Positions 1 through 6,066 of a DNA stretch of 19,619 nt are shown piece after piece. Origin of the DNA: Patescibacteria group bacterium UBA2100 (GTDB lineage Bacteria > Patescibacteriota > Minisyncoccia > Phycocordibacterales > UBA2100); contig DCYW01000020.1 of the NCBI GenBank assembly GCA_002331185.1, forward strand, positions 1-19,619, in the 5' to 3' direction. A model generated the notes under the pieces. The model saw only the letters and a list, made by a program, of their open reading frames with translations. It ran no database searches and was not told the DNA's origin. Each line of letters begins with the position of its first letter. Within the stretch, counting starts at the first letter, position 1. A program made the position numbers and the translations under genes.

Positions 1-188
1 ACTACAAAAATGCGAACAGATTCTCCAATTTGAGGTGCTGCAATAGCTACGCCAAATTTCTCACTTGCCAAGGCGTCTTTCATGTCTTGCATGATCCCTT
101 GAATACGAGGCGTTTGTATTTCATCCTGAGAAACTTCTTTAGATACTGCACGCAGTATTTCGTTTCCATCATGAATAATCTCCTTCAT
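1..188 (-). CDS. def: Peptide deformylase, N-terminal part (cut by left edge)
   Basis: Reading the minus strand from an ATG at 188 gives an uninterrupted 62-residue start of a protein beginning MKEIIHDGNEILRAVSKEVS and containing GVAIAAPQIG at about residues 47-56. This matches motif 1 (GxGLAAPQIG) of peptide deformylase, the metalloenzyme that removes the formyl group from the N-terminal methionine of new proteins in the cytoplasm. The first glycine and leucine of the motif are changed (GVAIAAPQIG), as happens in divergent members. The metal-binding EGCLS and HExxH motifs lie beyond the window, so catalytic competence cannot be judged. The start is supported by an in-frame stop upstream in the neighbouring frame and by a TATAGT hexamer ending 6 bases before the ATG. 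It lies downstream of priA on the same strand, separated by a long hairpin, so it is probably transcribed on its own. Confidence 0.88.
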   Translation of the reverse strand, partial: MKEIIHDGNEILRAVSKEVSQDEIQTPRIQGIMQDMKDALASEKFGVAIAAPQIGESVRIFV

Positions 189-194
189 ACCAAG

Positions 195-200
195 ACTATA
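195..200 (-). promoter_or_regulatory. -10-like hexamer TATAGT for def
   Basis: On the minus strand TATAGT is followed by 6 bases and then the def ATG. Transcription starting at the usual distance from this hexamer would begin at or next to the A of the start codon, giving a leaderless message. No convincing -35 box or Shine-Dalgarno sequence was seen. Same arrangement as at several other genes in the window. Confidence 0.45.
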
Positions 201-242
201 GCGCGATATCAGCCATAACAAAAGGGCTTAAATATGCGTAAG

Positions 243-298
243 GTGGCTTAATGAAGCCACAATGAATGCCTCAATGAATTGAGGCATTCATTGTGGCT
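243..298 (-). terminator. Long perfect hairpin between priA and def (with a competing smaller hairpin)
   Basis: Bases 255-274 are the exact reverse complement of 279-298, giving a 20-bp perfect stem with a TGAA tetraloop. The left arm can alternatively pair with 243-249 (GTGGCTT with AAGCCAC at 254-260, 4-base loop), so two mutually exclusive structures are possible. The long stem ends 4 bases after the priA stop codon on the minus strand, a position expected for a transcription terminator. No T-run follows it on either strand, so a textbook intrinsic terminator is not shown. It could instead be an mRNA 3'-end stabiliser or a dispersed repeat. Confidence 0.6.
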
Positions 299-302
299 GG
301 TT

Positions 303-2201
303 TTAGAGCATCCTTTCTGGGTCTACATCAACACTTCCTGAAGATGGGAGCGCTTTGAGGATGGATGTCAGTTTCACATCTGGCCACGAGCTGGTTTTTG
401 TACGAATAAGTGCGTGAAGTTCGAGATGTGGTCCGCGAGGTATAAACCCTGCAAATACCCGCGGGTTATATTCTTGTGTCAACTCGACAAACTTTTGCAT
501 ATTTTCAATAACCAGCGCACGCGTTCCATTGAAAGTCACTTTTATTAAATGAGTGTACGGCGGATAGTGCATTTTTTTCCGCAAGGTAAGTTCATCTTGC
601 GCATATTCTGACAGGGAGCCAGTTTGTGCATATTTGAGCATTTGGTTATCAACTGAACTTGTCTCGATATATACGTGTTTGCGTGATCGTTCTTTTACTG
701 CTGCAATAATTGCAAAAATCCTTTCCTCAATGCGAAAGTCAGGAATGCATAGAAGAGAGTCTATTGAACTCATTACACTACACGAAACTGCTTTTGTGAT
801 GTAGGGGAGCGTCATTTCGGTACCGATGAGAATCGCGCCTTCTGTCGCGTAAAATGAATCAGTTATTTTTTTAGCCTTCGCTGGAGTTGTTGCTGTATCA
901 CTAGTTAGCACCAAAAGTGGAGCTTCTGGGATATGCAAACGAATATACTCTTCTATACGTTCGATACCTATTCCGAGTGGAACAAGATCCCAGCTATTGC
1001 ATTGCATGCATGTTTCGTGCGCATCTCGCGAGGTACCACACCGATGACATAGAAGTTCACGAGATTCGCCACGCTTATGCAACACAACGGGTGACTTGCA
1101 GTGCATACAGGTTACCGTTGTGTTGCAGTCGTTACATACTGTGTGTGAAGCAATTCCTCGACGTGCCGCAAATACAAACGAGTGTTCATTATTAGAACTG
1201 CATTCTTTTAGTGCCTCGATAGATTCATTCGTAAGCACGGGGAATTCTTTCTTTCTTTCTTTTGCGAGTGTGCGTGCAGTTTTTGCATCGATAATATGCG
1301 TTTTGCTACTCGTTCGTAGTTTTAAAGTATGTTCTTCGAGCTCGCGTACAAACCCACTCTCCATCTCTTTGTGCACTTTTAAACTGACTGTCGTTCCAGC
1401 ATAGACGAGCGCGCTACGCATTTCTTGTGCAAGATACTCTAAAAGAATTCGTGCGTCAGCTCGCGGGCGGGCTTGTTGTTTGTAAGCAGACGACATTTCA
1501 TTTTCTAAAATGAACATCGAAATGTCGTCTCGTGGGATGCTTGCAAACACTGGTGTCGCAATAATGAGCACCGGATGTGTTTCATCAAGAATTGCATTCC
1601 ATGTTTCTTTTTGTTTCTTGGGGGACTGAGAACTTTCAAGAAGAAATGTATATTTTTCGATGCCCTTCTTATGGTATTCTTCGTAAAGTACACGAGCTTC
1701 ACGAACGGTGGGAACGCAGAGAAAGAGGGAACCACCTCGTGCAAAGTTGCTGCGAATTATTGTTTTATATTTTTCTATCCGATCCTTGCGACTAAGTTGT
1801 AATGAGAGTTTTTCAAAACCTTTGCCTTCAATGCTTCTCAATTTTCTTTTCGTAGGATTACTCTCTTCGGCGTCTTTAAGAATAGCTGTTGGCACATAGC
1901 TTTGTATAACTATACCGATGGAAGTTGCATAGTATTCTGCTGTTGCGTGTGCTGCGCGAACAAATTCAGACGAAAATACATGAAGTTCTTTTTGCTTTCG
2001 AATCTTTCGCGTTTCGTATAGATTTGTTTTGAGTAGTGCCTTAATGGCCCGAGCGTCTTCTACTTTATGTACAAGCGCAGGAATCTCTTTCTTTCTTAGT
2101 GGTACATGTATAACACTGCCGACAGTGAAATCTTGTGGCGAGAAGTACGAAAGTTGTTCGAGACCTCCTTTTGCGATGGGTGTGACGTGTACTATGAACA
2201 T
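303..2201 (-). CDS. priA: PriA-family primosomal protein N' with degenerate helicase motifs
   Basis: A 632-residue protein recognisable as PriA, which reloads the replicative helicase at stalled forks. Eight zinc-binding cysteines are intact in the order CxxC-CxxC-CxxC-CxxC (about residues 356-401), and the family's PDFR-ER (487-494) and YPPYTHL (546-552) stretches are present. The ATPase core is not: where GxTGSGKT (Walker A) should lie, about residues 132-155, there is no glycine-rich P-loop; the DEEH box is ENEMS (233-237); and the arginine-finger motif QVAGRAGR reads VKERSRK (502-508). An ATP-driven helicase function therefore looks lost, while DNA or primosome binding may remain. The frame extends upstream to 2288, but 2201 was chosen because the protein then begins MFIVHVTPIAKGG, as PriA proteins do, and a TATGCT -10 hexamer ends 9 bases upstream. 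Length is below the roughly 730 of E. coli PriA. Divergent from murA. Confidence 0.85.
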   Translation of the reverse strand: MFIVHVTPIAKGGLEQLSYFSPQDFTVGSVIHVPLRKKEIPALVHKVEDARAIKALLKTNLYETRKIRKQKELHVFSSEFVRAAHATAEYYATSIGIVIQSYVPTAILKDAEESNPTKRKLRSIEGKGFEKLSLQLSRKDRIEKYKTIIRSNFARGGSLFLCVPTVREARVLYEEYHKKGIEKYTFLLESSQSPKKQKETWNAILDETHPVLIIATPVFASIPRDDISMFILENEMSSAYKQQARPRADARILLEYLAQEMRSALVYAGTTVSLKVHKEMESGFVRELEEHTLKLRTSSKTHIIDAKTARTLAKERKKEFPVLTNESIEALKECSSNNEHSFVFAARRGIASHTVCNDCNTTVTCMHCKSPVVLHKRGESRELLCHRCGTSRDAHETCMQCNSWDLVPLGIGIERIEEYIRLHIPEAPLLVLTSDTATTPAKAKKITDSFYATEGAILIGTEMTLPYITKAVSCSVMSSIDSLLCIPDFRIEERIFAIIAAVKERSRKHVYIETSSVDNQMLKYAQTGSLSEYAQDELTLRKKMHYPPYTHLIKVTFNGTRALVIENMQKFVELTQEYNPRVFAGFIPRGPHLELHALIRTKTSSWPDVKLTSILKALPSSGSVDVDPERML

Positions 2202-2203
2202 AG

Positions 2204-2232
2204 TGCACATAGCATACCATGGGGGATATAAT
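2204..2232 (+). promoter_or_regulatory. Candidate murA promoter with perfect TATAAT
   Basis: TATAAT at 2227-2232 lies 17 bases downstream of TGCACA (2204-2209), a 4-of-6 match to the -35 consensus. Transcription would start near 2239, giving a leader of roughly 43 bases that carries two ATACCAT repeats. An alternative is TAGGAT at 2271-2276, which ends 5 bases before the murA ATG and would give a leaderless message. Confidence 0.45.
2211..2216 (-). promoter_or_regulatory. -10-like hexamer TATGCT for priA
   Basis: On the minus strand TATGCT directly abuts an ATG at 2210 and ends 9 bases before the ATG at 2201. If it is the -10 box, the upstream ATG would not be transcribed or would be at the very edge, favouring 2201 as the start and an mRNA with almost no leader. 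The hexamer overlaps the first ATACCAT repeat of the divergent region. Confidence 0.4.
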
Positions 2233-2262
2233 ACTTGCGTTATACCATATATGATATACCAT
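2214..2262 (+). repeat. Three direct ATACCAT repeats in the priA/murA divergent region
   Basis: ATACCAT occurs at 2214-2220, 2242-2248 and 2256-2262. The second and third are part of a longer repeated TATACCATA with a 14-base period, and the first and second bracket the TATAAT box. Clustered repeats flanking a promoter look like an operator array. An obvious candidate reader is the helix-turn-helix domain of the adjacent MurA fusion protein, but that link is inference. Confidence 0.45.
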
Positions 2263-2281
2263 AACCGCATTAGGATTTGAC

Positions 2282-3796
2282 ATGGCATCAGACTCTCATA
2301 AGAAAATCGGACTCTTCATAAAGGAGCTTCGCCGCAAGCGAGGGCTCACGCAAAAAGCTTTTTCTGAAGCACTTGGCACTTCACAGTCAGCTGTGGCTCG
2401 TATGGAAAAAGGGGAACAAAACCTTTCATCTGCACAGTTGTTTAAAATAAGTGACGTCCTTCATCACCAAGTTGTCGGTATTAAAGAGAGTGTTGATTTC
2501 CAGATTGAAGGCGGAAAGAAACTACACGGTACTGCTGTTACGAATACTTCAAAAAATGGCGCACTTGCACTTATGTGTACAGCGCTTTTGAATAAAGCAC
2601 CAACGACCATTCATGGTATACCACGAATTGAGGAAATCTATCGAATGATAGAGGTGTTTAAAAGTATTGGGGTACAGCTCGAGTCTGTAGATAGAACATC
2701 ACTCAAAATAACTCCACCAAAAAACTTTAAACTTTCGAGTATTGATAAAGCGTCAGCAAAGAAGATGCGCTCAGTACTTATGCTTATTGGTCCAATGCTT
2801 CACAACAAGACTGAATTTACTCTTCCTCACGCTGGAGGGTGCAATATGGGTGACCGAACGATTGCGGCGCACCGTCATGCGCTCGAAGCACTTGGGCTAA
2901 AAGTTCGAACGTACGAGAACCACTACGCGTTTTCTCAAAAGAAACTAAAGCCTGCTGAAATTGTTATGTATGAGGCAAGTGATACTGCTGCTATAAATGC
3001 ATTGATGACCGCAGCGCTTATTCCGGGCAAGACGGTTATTAAATACGCGCCACCAAACTATCAAGTGCAAGACGTATGCTTTTTGCTGAGACAATTTGGC
3101 GTACGTATTGATGGGGTTGGTACGACAACCTTGACCGTATACGGAGTAGAAGAAATCAATAAAGAAATTACACATTACAATAGTGAAGACCCGATAGAAT
3201 CTATGATGTTTATCAGTGCTGCAGCGGTCACAAACTCGGAGCTTACCGTAAAGAGGTGCCCAGTAGACTTTCTTGAAGTAGAACTTTTAAAACTTTCGTA
3301 CATGGGGCTCAAATTTGAGAAGAGTGATATGTACTTTGCCAAAAATGGAAAAACAAAATTAGTAGATATAACAATCTATCCATCAGAACTGAAAGCATCC
3401 GCTTTAAAGATCCATCCATTACCGTATCCTGGTTTAAACATCGATAATTTACCGTTTTTTGTTCCGATTGCTACTCAGGCAAAAGGAACAACGCTTATAC
3501 ATGATTGGGTATGGGAAGGACGTGCGATTTATTTCACTGAATTAAACCGTCTTGGGGCTGATGTGAAACTGGCTGATCCACACCGTGTTTTTGTCACAGG
3601 AAAAACTGAGCTTAAAAGTGCGCAAGTCGTATGCCCTCCCGCGTTGCGTCCCGCGGTTGTGGTGCTTATTGCCATGCTTGCAGCTGAAGGTACATCACTC
3701 CTGAGAAATGTGTACTCAATAGAGAGAGGATACGAACGAATTGCTGAACGACTTTCTGATATCGGTGCTCATATTGAAGTAGTTAGCGAGCTCTAG
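2282..3796 (+). CDS. murA: UDP-N-acetylglucosamine 1-carboxyvinyltransferase with N-terminal XRE-type HTH domain
   Basis: A 504-residue protein, about 80 longer than usual MurA. Residues 6-62 form an XRE/HTH_3 DNA-binding domain (FIKELRRKRGLTQKAFSEAL, then TSQSAVARMEKGE). Residues about 70-504 are the two-lobed enolpyruvyl transferase that adds enolpyruvate from PEP to UDP-GlcNAc, the first committed step of peptidoglycan synthesis in the cytoplasm. The KN pair (K91-N92) and the active-site cysteine in HAGGC (C187; fosfomycin target in MurA) are present, as are the aspartate after the PYPG loop (PYPGLNIDN, D388) and RGYER (482-486). The usual DLRA motif near the C-terminus reads ALRP, so its aspartate is absent. 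The ATG at 2282 puts the whole HTH domain in frame. Fusion to a DNA-binding domain suggests precursor synthesis and gene control are linked, possibly autoregulation through the ATACCAT repeats just upstream. No Shine-Dalgarno is seen. A MurA-like paralogue rather than the main MurA cannot be excluded. Confidence 0.87.
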   Translation: MASDSHKKIGLFIKELRRKRGLTQKAFSEALGTSQSAVARMEKGEQNLSSAQLFKISDVLHHQVVGIKESVDFQIEGGKKLHGTAVTNTSKNGALALMCTALLNKAPTTIHGIPRIEEIYRMIEVFKSIGVQLESVDRTSLKITPPKNFKLSSIDKASAKKMRSVLMLIGPMLHNKTEFTLPHAGGCNMGDRTIAAHRHALEALGLKVRTYENHYAFSQKKLKPAEIVMYEASDTAAINALMTAALIPGKTVIKYAPPNYQVQDVCFLLRQFGVRIDGVGTTTLTVYGVEEINKEITHYNSEDPIESMMFISAAAVTNSELTVKRCPVDFLEVELLKLSYMGLKFEKSDMYFAKNGKTKLVDITIYPSELKASALKIHPLPYPGLNIDNLPFFVPIATQAKGTTLIHDWVWEGRAIYFTELNRLGADVKLADPHRVFVTGKTELKSAQVVCPPALRPAVVVLIAMLAAEGTSLLRNVYSIERGYERIAERLSDIGAHIEVVSEL

Positions 3797-3803
3797 TTAC
3801 GAG

Positions 3804-4559
3804 TTAAATTGATACTGAGAAGTATTGATCTGCCTCATTCACAAAGATTTTGTTTGAACGGCTTGGATCAGCTACTGCTTTGGGAGCAGACCCTGAATAG
3901 ATTGGTTGGAAATTTTGAATACTACTTGCGCGTAAGTCGAGGGCAAAAACGTTTGCTTGTGTTGCGACAATTATTGCATCACTTCTGTCCCCGTACCAGA
4001 ATACGTTTCGTATAGGTGAGGCCGACGAAAATACTGTACGGACAGTATCACCATCTTGGGTAAGAATACTTGTTCCTTCAACCCATACAAAAACATTTGC
4101 TCGATTTAATGGTTGGATACGAGTTGGTTCACGATATTGTGCTATCTCTTGTTCCGCACGAATACGGATTGGATCTGTGATGGTGCTGAGTATTTCACCA
4201 TCAGTTTCTTCCAGTACCTGAAGTGGGACCACTGTAACTTTTGATCCCGCACTGATATCGAAATCTAGAATCCATGGCCACCTCTCTGATTGTGCAACAA
4301 GTACGTTGCGCGTACCTGGTTTGATACCAATAAATTCGCCAGAACCATTGTTTTGTATGCGACCAACGCGACGATTGTCAATAAAAACAATGCTGTTTGG
4401 AACAGCATTTGTAATTTCAAGCACACCACCTCGTACGAGATATGGCCCAGAGAATACATAACCAGCTTGACTGATGACACCAAACGCAAGAAAAAAGACG
4501 GCTACAACAATACCTCCAGCGAATATGTATTTCTTTCGTGGGTCATTCTTTATTTTCAT
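3804..4559 (-). CDS. Membrane-anchored PEGA-like domain protein
   Basis: A 251-residue protein starting MKIKNDPRKK followed by a hydrophobic segment at about residues 11-32, so it is probably an N-terminally anchored membrane protein facing outwards. Residues about 45-115 resemble a PEGA-type beta domain (LEITNAVPNSIVFIDNRRVG, then GIKPGTRNVLVAQ), a fold found in surface proteins of many bacteria. The rest (120-251) is beta-rich, with repeated short strands such as VFVWVEGTSIL, AIIVATQANVFAL and KIFVNEADQYF, suggesting a partial beta-propeller. Function is unknown. It ends 7 bases from the convergent murA. Upstream, TTAAAT on the minus strand ends 6 bases before the ATG, and no Shine-Dalgarno is seen. 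A hairpin separates it from the next gene upstream. Confidence 0.72.
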   Translation of the reverse strand: MKIKNDPRKKYIFAGGIVVAVFFLAFGVISQAGYVFSGPYLVRGGVLEITNAVPNSIVFIDNRRVGRIQNNGSGEFIGIKPGTRNVLVAQSERWPWILDFDISAGSKVTVVPLQVLEETDGEILSTITDPIRIRAEQEIAQYREPTRIQPLNRANVFVWVEGTSILTQDGDTVRTVFSSASPIRNVFWYGDRSDAIIVATQANVFALDLRASSIQNFQPIYSGSAPKAVADPSRSNKIFVNEADQYFSVSI

Positions 4560-4565
4560 ATTCTC

Positions 4566-4571
4566 ATTTAA
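4566..4571 (-). promoter_or_regulatory. Weak -10-like hexamer TTAAAT for the PEGA-like gene
   Basis: On the minus strand TTAAAT ends 6 bases before the ATG at 4559, the same geometry as for def and holB. The match to the -10 consensus is poorer (second base is T), and the region is AT-rich, so chance is a real alternative. Confidence 0.25.
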
Positions 4572-4597
4572 TCAATTTTTTGGACATTTGCAAAGGG

Positions 4598-4626
4598 ATA
4601 AGGCGATCGCGTTGCGATCGCCTTAT
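4598..4626 (-). terminator. 13-bp perfect hairpin downstream of the 91-residue orphan gene
   Basis: Bases 4598-4610 (ATAAGGCGATCGC) are the exact reverse complement of 4614-4626, with a GTT loop. The stem starts 14 bases after the stop codon of the minus-strand gene ending at 4641, which fits a terminator. There is no T-run immediately after the stem in that direction. The palindromic octamer GCGATCGC occurs in each arm. Confidence 0.6.
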
Positions 4627-4640
4627 ATATGTTGATGATG

Positions 4641-4916
4641 TTAGTGTTGATTCTTCTGAGTGATGAGTCCCCACTCATTTTTTCCGAAAACTTTTGACAA
4701 TGTAAAAAGTGTCCCAGGAATATTTACAGAAACTTGAAGACATCCGTCGCTACATTCTCGGTACTTCAACTCAACCTCTTCATTTGCTTGAGGGATTGTG
4801 CACGATAAAGAGCCCAAAAGATCATTCTCCATACCTTCTATGCATGTACGTGCATTTTGAGAAAGAACTACTGAATCTATTGGCAATTTTGGATCTTTAG
4901 AGAATACGTTAAACAT
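4641..4916 (-). CDS. Hypothetical protein, 91 residues
   Basis: A small soluble-looking protein (MFNVFSKDPKLPIDSVVLSQ at the start) with three cysteines (in NARTCIEG, SLSCTI and YRECSDGC, the last containing one of two near each other) and no membrane segment. I do not recognise a family. The open frame continues upstream to 4973, but a consensus AGGAGG at 4922-4927 sits 5 bases before the ATG at 4916 (2 bases before an adjacent ATG at 4919), which strongly favours this start. It is the only gene here with a canonical Shine-Dalgarno. It is divergent from mreB at 5018, with which it may share a promoter region, and is followed by a hairpin terminator, so it is probably a single-gene unit. Confidence 0.65.
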   Translation of the reverse strand: MFNVFSKDPKLPIDSVVLSQNARTCIEGMENDLLGSLSCTIPQANEEVELKYRECSDGCLQVSVNIPGTLFTLSKVFGKNEWGLITQKNQH

Positions 4917-4921
4917 CATTT

Positions 4922-4927
4922 CCTCCT
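4922..4927 (-). promoter_or_regulatory. Consensus Shine-Dalgarno AGGAGG deciding the start of the 91-residue gene
   Basis: On the minus strand AAAGGAGGAA precedes two consecutive ATG codons (4919 and 4916). Spacing to the second is 5 bases, the more usual distance. Other genes of the window lack such a site. Confidence 0.75.
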
Positions 4928-4976
4928 TTGGTCTGTTTCCACTATTGCACTCCCAATTCATCTTGGCAACCACATA

Positions 4977-5005
4977 TTTGTAAAAGTGTTGGAAACAAGT
5001 ACAAT
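4977..5005 (+). promoter_or_regulatory. Overlapping face-to-face promoter candidates for mreB (+) and the 91-residue gene (-)
   Basis: On the plus strand TTGTAA (4978-4983), a 16-base spacer and TACAAT (5000-5005) form a plausible promoter ending 12 bases before the mreB ATG. On the minus strand TTGTAC (5004-4999), a 16-base spacer and TACAAA (4982-4977) read the other way over the same DNA. The outer TTGTA and TACAA sequences are inverted repeats, which makes the two promoters mirror each other; they could exclude one another. Confidence 0.45.
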
Positions 5006-5017
5006 CACGGTACTTCT

Positions 5018-6034
5018 ATGAAATTTGCAGTTACCCCAAAACTCGGCATTGATCTTGGCACTACGTACACACTCATTTATGTTCCTGGTAAGGGAGTTGT
5101 ACTGCGCGAGCCATCTGTCGTTGCCATTTCAGAGCAAGAAAACAAGATTCTTGCAGTAGGAGATGAAGCGAAGGAAATGGTGGGACGTACGCCTGACGAT
5201 ATTGTTGCCTATCGCCCAATGAAAGATGGTGTTATTGCAGATTATCGGGTAACCGAAGCCATGTTGCGTTACTACATGCGTAAAGCTACAAGGTGGTGGA
5301 GCATATTTCGACCTGATGTTATGATTTCTGTCCCGGCTGGAGTTACTTCAGCTGAACGCCGTGCGGTTATTGAGGCAGCAGTGAAGGCTGGGGCTAAAAC
5401 TGCACAGGTTGTCAAAGAGCCAATTTTGGCTGCAATCGGCGCAGGTATTCCTATTCATGAAGCACGGGGACATATGATTGTAGACATTGGAGGAGGTACA
5501 ACTGATGTCGCGGTGATTTCACTTGGTGGCATTGTTGCTTCGACCTCAGTTAAATGTGCAGGAAATAGGATAGATGAAGCTATTACCGCACATATAAAGA
5601 AAACATTTAATCTTGCGATTGGTGATAAAAGTGCAGAAGATGTAAAAACTCAGATAGGTTCAGCCATTCCACTGGAGGATGAACTAACAATGACAGTGAA
5701 AGGACGTGATTATCTCACAGGACTTCCTCGTTCAGTTGAATTAAGTACAAATGAAATCGTCAAAGCGATTGGGCGTGAACTGCGTGAGATTGTGAAAGCA
5801 ATTCGCGATGTTTTGCAAGACACACCACCTGAGTTAGCAGCTGACATTATTGATAACGGAATTACAATGTCTGGTGGTTCAAGTCAATTACGTAATTTAC
5901 CAGAGCTCGTCTATCGTCGTACCGGAGTGAAGGCAACACTTACTGAAGATCCTTTGTATAGTGTTGCAAAAGGAACTGGAATTGCACTACAGCATTTAGA
6001 TATATACAAAAAGGCGATTCTTTCTAAAAGGTAA
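5018..6034 (+). CDS. mreB: Rod-shape determining protein MreB (first of two paralogues, solitary)
   Basis: A 338-residue actin-family ATPase that forms membrane-associated filaments guiding lateral-wall synthesis. The phosphate-1 motif GIDLGTTYT (10-18), the catalytic helix region VPAGVTSAERRAVIEAA (105-121), phosphate-2 IVDIGGGTTD (154-163) and the adenosine motif MSGGSSQL (284-291) are all present, so ATP binding is expected. The open frame extends upstream to 4928, but residues before MKFAVTPKLGIDLG have no MreB counterpart and the TACAAT box lies inside that extension, so 5018 was chosen. Unlike the second MreB in this window (10092-11174) it lacks an amphipathic N-terminal segment and has no mreC beside it; it is followed by holB. 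The tryptophan pair in RWWSIFRP (about 92-99) is distinctive. A specialised role next to the canonical MreB is possible. Confidence 0.9.
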   Translation: MKFAVTPKLGIDLGTTYTLIYVPGKGVVLREPSVVAISEQENKILAVGDEAKEMVGRTPDDIVAYRPMKDGVIADYRVTEAMLRYYMRKATRWWSIFRPDVMISVPAGVTSAERRAVIEAAVKAGAKTAQVVKEPILAAIGAGIPIHEARGHMIVDIGGGTTDVAVISLGGIVASTSVKCAGNRIDEAITAHIKKTFNLAIGDKSAEDVKTQIGSAIPLEDELTMTVKGRDYLTGLPRSVELSTNEIVKAIGRELREIVKAIRDVLQDTPPELAADIIDNGITMSGGSSQLRNLPELVYRRTGVKATLTEDPLYSVAKGTGIALQHLDIYKKAILSKR

Positions 6035-6054
6035 GATGTATCCAGGGTACAGTG

Positions 6055-6060
6055 TATAAT
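6055..6060 (+). promoter_or_regulatory. Consensus -10 TATAAT for holB
   Basis: A perfect TATAAT ends 6 bases before the ATG at 6067, 20 bases after the mreB stop. Start at the usual distance would give a leaderless holB mRNA. It also argues against the GTG at 6052, which overlaps the hexamer. Confidence 0.5.
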
Positions 6061-6066
6061 ACCTGC

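Noticed and set aside
917..1404. Plus-strand open frames inside priA
   Set aside because: They lie antisense to a well-supported long gene and show no protein-like composition.
2202..2288. Upstream extension of priA to 2288 (29 extra residues)
   Set aside because: The extra residues have no PriA character, overlap the murA start and cover the divergent promoter region; the family-like N-terminus begins at 2201.
4928..5017. Upstream extension of the first mreB to 4928
   Set aside because: The extra 30 residues are unlike MreB, overlap the divergent orphan gene and contain the promoter hexamers.
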